DNA from: a virus
Length of the DNA: 64,000 nt
IMG/VR virus record: IMGVR_UViG_3300035199_000659
Coordinates: 32,006-96,005 of that record
Strand: one strand, 5' to 3'
Shown here: piece after piece, positions 58,319 through 64,000 of the stretch
Position numbering within the stretch: the stretch's first letter is position 1
Layout of the letters: each line of letters begins with the position of its first letter
Made by a program: the position numbers and the translations under genes
The notes under the pieces: model-generated
Seen by the model: only the letters and a program-made list of their open reading frames with translations
The model's database searches: none
What the model was told of the DNA's origin: nothing

Positions 58319-59917
58319 TTACACACACTCAGAAACGGGATTATAACTGACATAAATATTAGATCCCGCTACCGGTATGTTTCCCTCATTGAAGCTAATG
58401 GCATTGGCTGTACTGTCGTAGGTCCACTCGGTGGAAATCACTCCATCCACTTCTATGTGAATGGTTTCCTCAACGGCTTGCTTTGTAAGGGTAAAAGATG
58501 TTTTAAGAATAGATTCGTTTGCTAGAGTCTCGAGAGGGGTACCCCAGTCATCAGCACAGATTGAAAGGAAGGTGCCATGCAGGTAACTGACTACGGTGTG
58601 GTATAAATGGGCTTCAACCGCGCCGCCGTTGGTGCTGCACCCACCCGGATAATCTCCAGCTACAGCATGGGCCGTAACATAATCCGCGCCGCCCTTGAGA
58701 GCAGTAATATATGTGTAGAATGTTGTGGGCGTTGTGGTTGAGTGGTCATCCTCATCTGATACAAAAATTACAATTAGTTTTGCATCATTTCTCCAAAAGG
58801 CGCTCCCGGGCCCAAAATCAGACCCGGTCTGAAGTGCCTCATAGGCATAATGGATCCCCTTCTCGTGCGCACTGCCGTGCGTGCCTATCCCGTCGATGAT
58901 GTCCTGAACATCGCCCACTGGATCAATAGCAGTGTCATCGATTACGCCTCCGACACTGATAGCAGAGTCAGTAGTGATGAACCCTATGTGATAATCAATT
59001 CCAGATAAGATAAACACGTTCATGAAGCTTTCGATATTGTTGGTAAGGTTCACTTGATTGGTACGCATGGAGCCGGAATTATCCACTACAAATAATATGT
59101 CGACTTCGTTTATTTCATTTTGTTCGAACGTCTCTTCATATACCGAGCCATAGCTGCCAATAGCGGTTTGTTCAGAAGTTGCTATTGGGGTATATGGGTC
59201 ATTAGAGTAAACTTCAATGTCGCCATAATCAATTTCTAAATCCATAGGGTTATGAAACACTTCCACCATGGCATAAGTCCCGGGAGCGATTGTCCATGGC
59301 AGGGGCCCATTAATACTTTCGTAATCGTTAATCCCCAAATCTGCAGGATATGTAATGAAATAGTCGATGCGATCTACTATGAGATCAACGTTCCCCAAGT
59401 TCCAAATATAGATTTCTTGAGCCTCTTCACAACCAACAAGCGTGGTACCGAAGTCGTAGTAGTCAGGATCGATCCAAACAACGGGGGCATCACCAGTCCC
59501 AGTAATGGGAACTTCCACGCGCCACTCGTCGGGGTCGTTGGAGTCGATTTGGATGGCCCCCACATCACTTGAGTATGTATTGGGGTTATATGTGACACTG
59601 AAAGTAGCCTCTTCCCCCGGCTCCAATTCGCCATCGCTATCGCTGAGGGCTGTTAAATTATAAACGGCACCATCTGCATTGAGAGTAATATCACTTAAAG
59701 TGAGTGTATCTACTCCGACATTGCCAATCGTAATAATTTGGGTATCCGATTCTGATTCGGCATTGAGGGCCCCAAAATTGATTTCTGTCGGCTCTACAGT
59801 AATATCGGGAACACTTTCCCCGGGAATAGGCTTGTCCTTAATCTTTGTGACACCGTAATCGCTATGACACGCTGCCAATATACTTAAGAAAGTGATTGTT
59901 TTCCATATGCGCCCCAT
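58319..59917 (-). CDS. vWA-domain lipoprotein with choice-of-anchor-D-like repeats
   Basis: 532 residues. Lipobox LAAC with C17 after MGRIWKTITFLSILAAC. Two Ig-like repeats (residues ~40-140 and ~148-255; TINFGALN, TGDAPVVW) of the choice-of-anchor D type seen in Bdellovibrio and myxobacteria. Then a vWA domain with MIDAS VDNSGS (D279-S283), TTDSAIS and SDEDDHS, so metal-dependent adhesion is plausible. C-terminus is beta-rich. Predicted as an envelope-anchored adhesin-like protein; its presence in a phage is unexpected. Confidence 0.7.
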   Translation of the reverse strand: MGRIWKTITFLSILAACHSDYGVTKIKDKPIPGESVPDITVEPTEINFGALNAESESDTQIITIGNVGVDTLTLSDITLNADGAVYNLTALSDSDGELEPGEEATFSVTYNPNTYSSDVGAIQIDSNDPDEWRVEVPITGTGDAPVVWIDPDYYDFGTTLVGCEEAQEIYIWNLGNVDLIVDRIDYFITYPADLGINDYESINGPLPWTIAPGTYAMVEVFHNPMDLEIDYGDIEVYSNDPYTPIATSEQTAIGSYGSVYEETFEQNEINEVDILFVVDNSGSMRTNQVNLTNNIESFMNVFILSGIDYHIGFITTDSAISVGGVIDDTAIDPVGDVQDIIDGIGTHGSAHEKGIHYAYEALQTGSDFGPGSAFWRNDAKLIVIFVSDEDDHSTTTPTTFYTYITALKGGADYVTAHAVAGDYPGGCSTNGGAVEAHLYHTVVSYLHGTFLSICADDWGTPLETLANESILKTSFTLTKQAVEETIHIEVDGVISTEWTYDSTANAISFNEGNIPVAGSNIYVSYNPVSECV

Positions 59918-59941
59918 ACTTTTAACTATAAGGAGGAGCAG

Positions 59942-60094
59942 CTATTCTCGCAAGAAAACAAAATTAAGTAAAAAAATATTAAGAATACTTAGTAGTTGGA
60001 GCGAAAAATCACCCATATAGGTGGCTAGTCCAAACAAAAAGATGTTTATTATAATCGCCGATAGGGAACTGTAGAGGATTATCTTGCTAAGCAC
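59942..60094 (-). CDS. Tiny membrane protein, GTG start
   Basis: 50 residues from GTG 60094 to TAG 59942. MLSKIILYSSLSAIIINIFL and SLQLLSILNIFLLNFVFLRE are two hydrophobic helices. GGGAG lies nine bases upstream. A TATAAATA sits just before the ribosome site (60117-60110). Could be a holin-like or small accessory membrane protein. Confidence 0.5.
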   Translation of the reverse strand: MLSKIILYSSLSAIIINIFLFGLATYMGDFSLQLLSILNIFLLNFVFLRE

Positions 60095-60109
60095 CGCCGG
60101 AGTCTCCCT

Positions 60110-60117
60110 TATTTATA
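60110..60117 (-). promoter_or_regulatory. Late-promoter-like TATAAATA
   Basis: Minus strand TATAAATA (60117-60110), inside the gap between the barrel gene at 60131 and the tiny membrane gene. Fits the T4-type gp55 late promoter box. Not supported by further promoter elements. Confidence 0.35.
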
Positions 60118-60130
60118 GGTAGGTTCCCAA

Positions 60131-60373
60131 CTATGAAACGGAGATGACCTCTACGCTCCCGGGCAAGCACTCTTTTATTGTCCCGGTTTGAAATATATAT
60201 ACATCGACGGCGGGCCACATGGGTATTTGTTGATCGTCGCGATGCTTAATTTCACTAATTACAACACCCTTTCGATAAATATACTCGTTGTCTCGGGACC
60301 CATAGTGCATTTTTAATTTCACTAAGTCACCCTTCTTTATCTCCCACACAAACCGGTCGCGGTCAAACATCAT
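60131..60373 (-). CDS. Small SH3-like barrel protein (GD-motif family)
   Basis: 80 residues. WEIKKGDLVKLKMHYGSRDNE then YRKGVVISEIKHRDDQ, the GD-motif with strand alternation. The start overlaps the next gene's stop (ATGA). One of the paralogous barrels; function unknown. Confidence 0.5.
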   Translation of the reverse strand: MMFDRDRFVWEIKKGDLVKLKMHYGSRDNEYIYRKGVVISEIKHRDDQQIPMWPAVDVYIFQTGTIKECLPGSVEVISVS

Positions 60374-60828
60374 AGTCTAGACATTTCCGCGGCCATCCAC
60401 GCGTCCGCCCGCGAAGAAGTGGGAAAAGTGGGAGACAGCCCGGCAAGATAACGAGAGGTACCTGATTCCAGCGCCGCCCATTGCCATTGCCAGTTGGTTT
60501 CCTTGCAAAAAATGAGGCCCCCGACGATTTGGCAGTTTTTGAACGACGCCACATCAATAGTTTTAAGGTATTTTGCAAAGACGCGATTTTTTCTTTTTTG
60601 TATTTTTTTTTCTGATTTGAGACTCTCCTCGGATTCCCGACCTTGCGGCAAATCGCTCCTCAAAATCATAATCTTCGATCCGCGAAGTTTTTCCGTAAAA
60701 TTTTCCTTAATTTCTTCCTCATAATATTTCCCTACACTCGCAGGGTCATGATATTCAAACACATAAAACGGTGCTTTCGCTCGTTTCCCATTTTTAAACA
60801 GTTTATACACATTCCAATTATAGCTCAA
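60370..60828 (-). CDS. Unknown basic protein
   Basis: 152 residues: MSYNWNVYKLFKNGKRAKAPF, then charged helices (YYEEEIKENFTEKLRGSKIM, LKSEKKIQKRKNRVFAKYLK) and a W-rich end (ETNWQWQWAALESGTSRYLA). No family is recognised. The stop overlaps the start of the gene at 60373. Confidence 0.4.
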   Translation of the reverse strand: MSYNWNVYKLFKNGKRAKAPFYVFEYHDPASVGKYYEEEIKENFTEKLRGSKIMILRSDLPQGRESEESLKSEKKIQKRKNRVFAKYLKTIDVASFKNCQIVGGLIFCKETNWQWQWAALESGTSRYLAGLSPTFPTSSRADAWMAAEMSRL

Positions 60829-61102
60829 TTGATTCTCCTTTTATTGATTGCCATTTCATTATACCAAGAAAGATAGACATTTTTAAGTAATCTTCTTCTA
60901 AGTAATTATTTAAGTAACGATCGCCCTCTCCATTCGCATCCGAGGCCCATCTGATTTTCCAAAAATACATATCGTCAAGAGCCATATCAATTCGATGAAT
61001 ACGCTCCATTAATACACCAACATCACCACTAGCCTTATCGATAATAATATCACCGACAGATAGCGCTATGACACCGACTTCTTCTTCTATTGCATCGATC
61101 AT
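60818..61102 (-). CDS. Small SH3-like barrel protein (GD-motif family)
   Basis: 94 residues: LSVGDIIIDKASGDVGVLMER then RIDMALDDMYFWKIRWAS. Related to the neighbour at 61106 (x-GD-x-V-x-D-x-x-x-x-DVGVLMERxxR), so a tandem duplicate. The D-V-G-V-L pattern suggests a stable beta barrel. Function unknown. Confidence 0.5.
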   Translation of the reverse strand: MIDAIEEEVGVIALSVGDIIIDKASGDVGVLMERIHRIDMALDDMYFWKIRWASDANGEGDRYLNNYLEEDYLKMSIFLGIMKWQSIKGESIEL

Positions 61103-61105
61103 ACA

Positions 61106-61465
61106 TTAAATACTTTTGTAAAGCAATAAAGCACCCGAATCAAATAAAATCTCAAGGCCCTCTTCCGTATACGTTTGAAGTCGATCATGTACAGGGAACA
61201 CATTGGGCCCAGTCCAATACAGGTCCCACACCATCACCGGCGCGCCCTCATCGTAACCCTCTTGCCATTCTTCTTCGAAGATGTCGTAACGACGCAATAA
61301 AACGCCTACATCGCGGTTAATGATATCGTACACAACATCTCCCACATTGAATATGGGTTTTTTATAGCGCCCCTTCTTTGTTGACAAAGTTAATATTGAG
61401 CCAATTGCGACGATTGGTGCATTGAAGCGCGTACTGCTCCAAAATTTGGCCCTGCTCCCCACCAC
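61106..61465 (-). CDS. Small SH3-like barrel protein, start uncertain
   Basis: Up to 119 residues; the first ~34 codons lie inside the following signal-peptide gene, so the true start may be a TTG or GTG near the FNVGDVV codons (about residues 40-45 of the long frame). FNVGDVVYDIINRDVGVLLRR is closely related to the 60818 gene. The rest has VMVWDLYWTGPNVFPVHDRL. Tandem paralogue; function unknown. Confidence 0.45.
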   Translation of the reverse strand: MVGSRAKFWSSTRFNAPIVAIGSILTLSTKKGRYKKPIFNVGDVVYDIINRDVGVLLRRYDIFEEEWQEGYDEGAPVMVWDLYWTGPNVFPVHDRLQTYTEEGLEILFDSGALLLYKSI

Positions 61466-61640
61466 TAACTATGCAGTTATTGGCAGGAACCTTAAGCACA
61501 TCAACTTTTTTCTCTAACACGATAGGGCCGATGCGTTTTTGAGCCGCAAATGGCGCGGGAATGCCTTCGTGTGCGCCTACATCGGCACTACACCACAAAA
61601 AAATCGCGGTTATGAAGAAAGCAGTTAAAAATTTAGCCAT
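61362..61640 (-). CDS. Small secreted protein
   Basis: 92 residues with signal peptide MAKFLTAFFITAIFLWCSADVGA and a short mature part including CIVSGGEQGQILEQYALQC, so two Cys could form a disulfide outside the cytoplasm. GGAG upstream at TATAAATA-ATG. No family recognised; the tail region overlaps the barrel frame at 61106. Confidence 0.55.
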   Translation of the reverse strand: MAKFLTAFFITAIFLWCSADVGAHEGIPAPFAAQKRIGPIVLEKKVDVLKVPANNCIVSGGEQGQILEQYALQCTNRRNWLNINFVNKEGAL

Positions 61641-61675
61641 TATTTATATCTCCAAAATGATACCACATATGTAGT

Positions 61676-61873
61676 CTACACAACCACGTAATGTCCATGA
61701 TTATCCCAAATTACCCAACTTAATTTTCCTATCTTGGGAAACTTGACCTGCATCATGCCGGTATCCTCATCGATTTGTGTCACCATTCCAAGAGAACGCT
61801 TAAGCGGGGACATGTCTTTAATAAAATCGCCTTCGTACGCAATGCGTCGTTGGGCAGCAAATGGGTCTCTCAT
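61676..61873 (-). CDS. Small barrel protein
   Basis: 65 residues: MRDPFAAQRRIAYEGDFIKD, then VTQIDEDTGMMQVKFPKIG and LSWVIWDNHGHYVVV. GD-motif in EGDFI. The start lies one base after the neighbouring gene end. Likely another small barrel. The PFAAQ-RI motif is shared with the next gene (PFAAQKRIG), a curious local repeat. Function unknown. Confidence 0.5.
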   Translation of the reverse strand: MRDPFAAQRRIAYEGDFIKDMSPLKRSLGMVTQIDEDTGMMQVKFPKIGKLSWVIWDNHGHYVVV

Positions 61874-61874
61874 A

Positions 61875-62132
61875 CTATACCTTGATTCGGTCGATAATGT
61901 AGGGGTGGTGATAGGACAGGTCCTTATACAACTTTTTCATCACCTTCTTGGTGATTTCGGCAATCTCTTCCTTAGTCGACTTGGAGTTGAGCGCCTTTGA
62001 AAGCTCTTCTTCGAGAGCAGACTTAAGTTCCTTCTTGATTGACTTGTCCAATTCCTTGGAAATCATGGATTTGATTTCAACCTTATCGGATTTGGTCAAT
62101 TCTTCAAGAATCAGTGTTTTAACGATATCCAT
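61875..62132 (-). CDS. Conserved small helical protein
   Basis: 85 residues from the ATG at 62132. MDIVKTLILEELTKSDKVEI, then ITKKVMKKLYKDLSYHHPYI and IDRIKV. From memory this TKSDKVEIK...HHPYIIDRIK pattern is widespread in T4-like marine phages. Highly helical. A sigma70-type promoter stands directly upstream. Confidence 0.65.
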   Translation of the reverse strand: MDIVKTLILEELTKSDKVEIKSMISKELDKSIKKELKSALEEELSKALNSKSTKEEIAEITKKVMKKLYKDLSYHHPYIIDRIKV

Positions 62133-62139
62133 TGTTAGT

Positions 62140-62168
62140 ATCATACCATAAATAGTACCAAAAGTCAA
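62140..62168 (-). promoter_or_regulatory. Sigma70-type promoter
   Basis: Minus strand TTGACT (62168-62163), 17-base spacer, TATGAT (62145-62140), ten of twelve consensus bases. The predicted start would be at or just before the ATG at 62132, giving an almost leaderless mRNA, unless translation begins later. A longer frame starting at the -35 TTG is therefore unlikely. Confidence 0.75.
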
Positions 62169-62237
62169 TGAGACTACTTAAAATGCTCAGAAATCTTAGC
62201 AGATTATCTCTGAAGGATTCAAGAATGAGGCTCGAAG

Positions 62238-62537
62238 CTATATGACTGTCTTGTTGTGACGAAGGACCTTGTGGGGCACGGCCGCACCCCCGCTGCTGAA
62301 TATATCAACAGCGCCATTCTTATTTCGTACGACATAGCCCTCCCACTTGCATGTAATCATATTCATTGGGTCTATCATGATTCGAGTAGCTATAACGTTA
62401 TTCGAACAATACGCCTCCGCGGTCTGGCCCTCGCGCCCACCATACATCGTCCAATATATGCTCCCGCGACACAGTGGGCACATCGGTATTAACTCGATTG
62501 CCGGTCCGATTAACTTGCGCGCATATCGCTTGCTCAT
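62238..62537 (-). CDS. Small zinc-finger-like protein
   Basis: 99 residues. IPMCPLCRGSIYW with AEAYCSN and ITCKWEGYV give four cysteines (C-x-x-C and two single) as a possible zinc site. The start is basic (MSKRYARKLIGP). No family recognised. A gap of about 70 bases to the promoter at 62168 follows. Confidence 0.5.
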   Translation of the reverse strand: MSKRYARKLIGPAIELIPMCPLCRGSIYWTMYGGREGQTAEAYCSNNVIATRIMIDPMNMITCKWEGYVVRNKNGAVDIFSSGGAAVPHKVLRHNKTVI

Positions 62538-62545
62538 AACTGTAC

Positions 62546-62797
62546 CTATTGAACCCGTACGCTGTTAACTACTTTTAAAAACCGTGCGTTGTTAACTCTC
62601 TTTTTCTCCGCGTACTGGTTATCCTCTTTGAACCAATATACTACTACGCTCTCACTATTGTCCTTAAATTGGTTGGCTTTAATCTCCAATATGATGCCAT
62701 ATGGCCTGTGATTAGCTGCTTCTGGTATAGAGTCAATTGCATAATCGTACGTTCTCGTCACTAGATCCCCCACGTGGAGCTTTGTATGCCGGCTCAC
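62546..62797 (-). CDS. Small SH3-like barrel protein (GD-motif family)
   Basis: 83 residues: TKLHVGDLVTRTYDYAIDSIP, then YGIILEIKANQFKDNSESVV and VYWFKEDNQYAEKKRV. The GD-motif and strand pattern match the others. The gene overlaps the neighbour's stop by four bases. Confidence 0.5.
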   Translation of the reverse strand: MSRHTKLHVGDLVTRTYDYAIDSIPEAANHRPYGIILEIKANQFKDNSESVVVYWFKEDNQYAEKKRVNNARFLKVVNSVRVQ

Positions 62798-62997
62798 CCT
62801 TCATGTCTCTTCTTGAATTGCTCTATTCTCTGGGCCATTACCATAGCCCTCTCACGTGCCTCTGCTTCCTGCAGCAGGTCCAATGCCATGGCGCATACAT
62901 CCGGCAGCCATACGGCGGCCTGTGTTGGGTCTAGCTGCCCGCTAATGCTACGATCGTATAGGTCTCGCAATTTTTCTTTGGGTATTTTTTGAGACAT
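62794..62997 (-). CDS. Small helical protein
   Basis: 67 residues from the ATG at 62997 (MSQKIPKEKLRDLYDRSISG). Then LDPTQAAVWLPDVCAMALDL and LLQEAEARERAMVMAQRIEQ, mostly helical. An earlier in-frame ATG eight codons back lacks a clear site. Function unknown. First (promoter-proximal) gene on the right side. Confidence 0.5.
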   Translation of the reverse strand: MSQKIPKEKLRDLYDRSISGQLDPTQAAVWLPDVCAMALDLLQEAEARERAMVMAQRIEQFKKRHEG

Positions 62998-64000
62998 GCA
63001 TGGTTCCGCCTTTCTCTTCACTTAAATATAATGTTAAAATATTGTTAACCATAAGTTTGAGAATTTTTTAGGCGCAGATCGAGAAGGGGTAAGGCACAGC
63101 CTACGCCCCATGTCAAGTACCGAGACATACATTCGGGTACGGGGGTAGGGGGAGGGTACCCCCATATGGTAGGTGTAACCTTGGTTATTTAGAAGTGATA
63201 CATTTTGATACATGTAGTGTGACATGTCAAATGTTTGTCAAGTGAGTGTCAGTTACTTGTCAGTTCTCCTGTATACGTGGTGGTATACTAAGCCAACGTA
63301 GACACATGCTATCACTGGTGCCCAGTACAATGTGTGGGCTGCTATGTCTCTTGTTAGTTTACTGTAAAGCTTTATTCTTTTTGTAGTAGTCTCGCGCATA
63401 AACCGGTTAGGCCTCCGTGATTAAATAGTATTAGTCTCGCCACAATCGTACGTCGGAGCCTCGCGCACTCCCCCGTTAACGCATTGTCGCATTTTGTAGC
63501 ATTAAAAAAGCTCTGCGATTACAGTAACTTAGTTAGCAGCTCCCTTAAAGGGAAAGGATTAAGGTTGTGTCTCCGTGTGCTGTCACACTCTCGGGCTAAT
63601 GTTTATTTGTAGCATAATGTAACATGGCGTGTTACGCTGGACGCCGGCGCATTATTGGCTGCGTCCGACGACAAAGGTTTGTTTGAAAACGCATAGGTGT
63701 AGGCCGCATGCTGTCGCATTTGTCACATCGTATATGTTACAACCCTATACAAAAGTATACGGTCATTAAATGGCTTGACACGAAATAGTGCTTGACATGC
63801 GTTGGGTGTGTATATACTAAACCCCTAAAGATACAGGCAGCATCATTCACAACCACTTAAAAAACAAACACATTGACGGCTCCTTAATCATGGCACTGTA
63901 AACCACCATAGACCACTGTGTATTAAAGTGTGACACGTGTGCATATGCTAATAGCATGCTGATAAAATGCCAATCTCACATTGAACCCCTACCATGCCAG
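62998..64000. other. About 1 kb gene-poor region
   Basis: No convincing protein gene, tRNA or known RNA is seen. It holds many TTGACA/TGTCAA and TATAC-like words (for example near 63225-63300 and 63760-63820) and short repeated words (TGTCGCATTT, near 63486 and 63713; TCTCGC repeats, near 63393-63465). These are compatible with a regulatory or replication region or an end of a divergent block. A clean plus-strand promoter candidate is listed separately. Confidence 0.4.
63792..63820 (+). promoter_or_regulatory. Possible plus-strand sigma70-type promoter
   Basis: TTGACA (63792-63797) followed by TATACT at spacer 15 or TACTAA at spacer 17, facing the right edge. If active, it would point to divergent genes beyond the window. 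Spacing is not ideal. Confidence 0.35.

Noticed and set aside
61641-61648. TATAAATA late promoter before 61640
   Set aside because: The box is immediately before the ATG and includes part of the spacer between GGAG and the start, so it cannot be a promoter for that gene.
63034-63225. A 63-codon minus-strand frame
   Set aside because: No clear ribosome site and no protein-like features; the sequence looks like intergenic DNA.
1-64000. CRISPR arrays, insertion sequences or integrase genes
   Set aside because: I saw no regularly spaced direct repeats with unique spacers, no transposase motifs and no integrase-like gene.

Overview
The window reads as part of a large, tailed, T4-like (myovirus-type) phage genome infecting a Gram-negative bacterium, probably from an uncultured, likely marine, lineage. 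The evidence is a gp6-like and a gp25-like baseplate wedge gene at the left edge, a gp55-like late sigma factor, PhoH, tail-fibre genes, several small proteins that (from memory) resemble conserved small proteins of marine T4-like phages, three tRNAs and a phage-borne tmRNA. Every gene I can support lies on the minus strand, so transcription runs from the right edge to the left. Exported proteins carrying lipoboxes and signal peptides point to a diderm host. The vWA protein with choice-of-anchor-D-like repeats is of a kind common in myxobacteria-like and Bdellovibrio-like bacteria, but this is only a weak host hint.

Layout from left to right: (1) 1-12.5 kb, baseplate and tail: gp6, gp25, a 2205-residue giant protein, a 315-residue protein, and three tandem proteins that share one N-terminal domain but end in different cell-wall-active domains (YkuD-like, M15 peptidase, lysozyme-like). 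(2) 12.5-14.3 kb, a conserved block with the gp55-like sigma factor and four small proteins. (3) 14.3-31.6 kb, a 21-gene island, 20 of them sugar or surface-glycan genes: nucleotide-sugar synthesis, heptose-type SIS-HAD and HAD-nucleotidyltransferase fusions, a CMP-sugar synthetase, a GT29-like and a GNGPSL-motif (GT42/DUF115-like) sialyltransferase-type enzyme, several other glycosyltransferases and methyltransferases. (4) 31.5-40.6 kb, mixed: Fe-S PD-(D/E)XK nuclease, zincin, PhoH, tRNA-Gly, two tRNA-Asn, an unknown structured RNA element, a TlpA-like lipoprotein, a nucleotidyltransferase, a eukaryotic-type phosphomannomutase, and tmRNA. (5) 40.6-57.6 kb, a cluster in which at least seven unrelated proteins start with the same short N-terminal tag, with the tail-fibre genes in its middle. 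(6) 57.5-63 kb, a secreted trypsin-like protease, a vWA lipoprotein and many tiny genes. (7) 63-64 kb, a gene-free region.

The most exciting signal is the tag MKLLLENWREYLKEE and its variants. It resembles the capsid-targeting sequence of T4 internal proteins (MKTYQEFIAEA): it sits at the extreme N-terminus, has similar length, and ends in the [L/I]-x-E site cut by the T4 prohead protease. The tag sits on a HAD phosphatase, two possible ADP-ribosyltransferase-like proteins, a Nudix hydrolase, a large protein ending in a ParB-like domain, and two unknowns. I infer a set of internal-capsid proteins delivered with the DNA, in which the tag has spread as a nearly identical 26-30 bp DNA module at gene starts.

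Gene control appears to be mixed. Five near-consensus sigma70-type promoters can be seen directly (before the PD-(D/E)XK nuclease, the tRNA-Asn, the phosphomannomutase, an HTH protein and a small early-type gene). The gp55-like factor suggests that the structural genes use late promoters, of which only a few TATAAATA candidates are visible. Most genes overlap or abut, so long polycistronic transcripts are expected.
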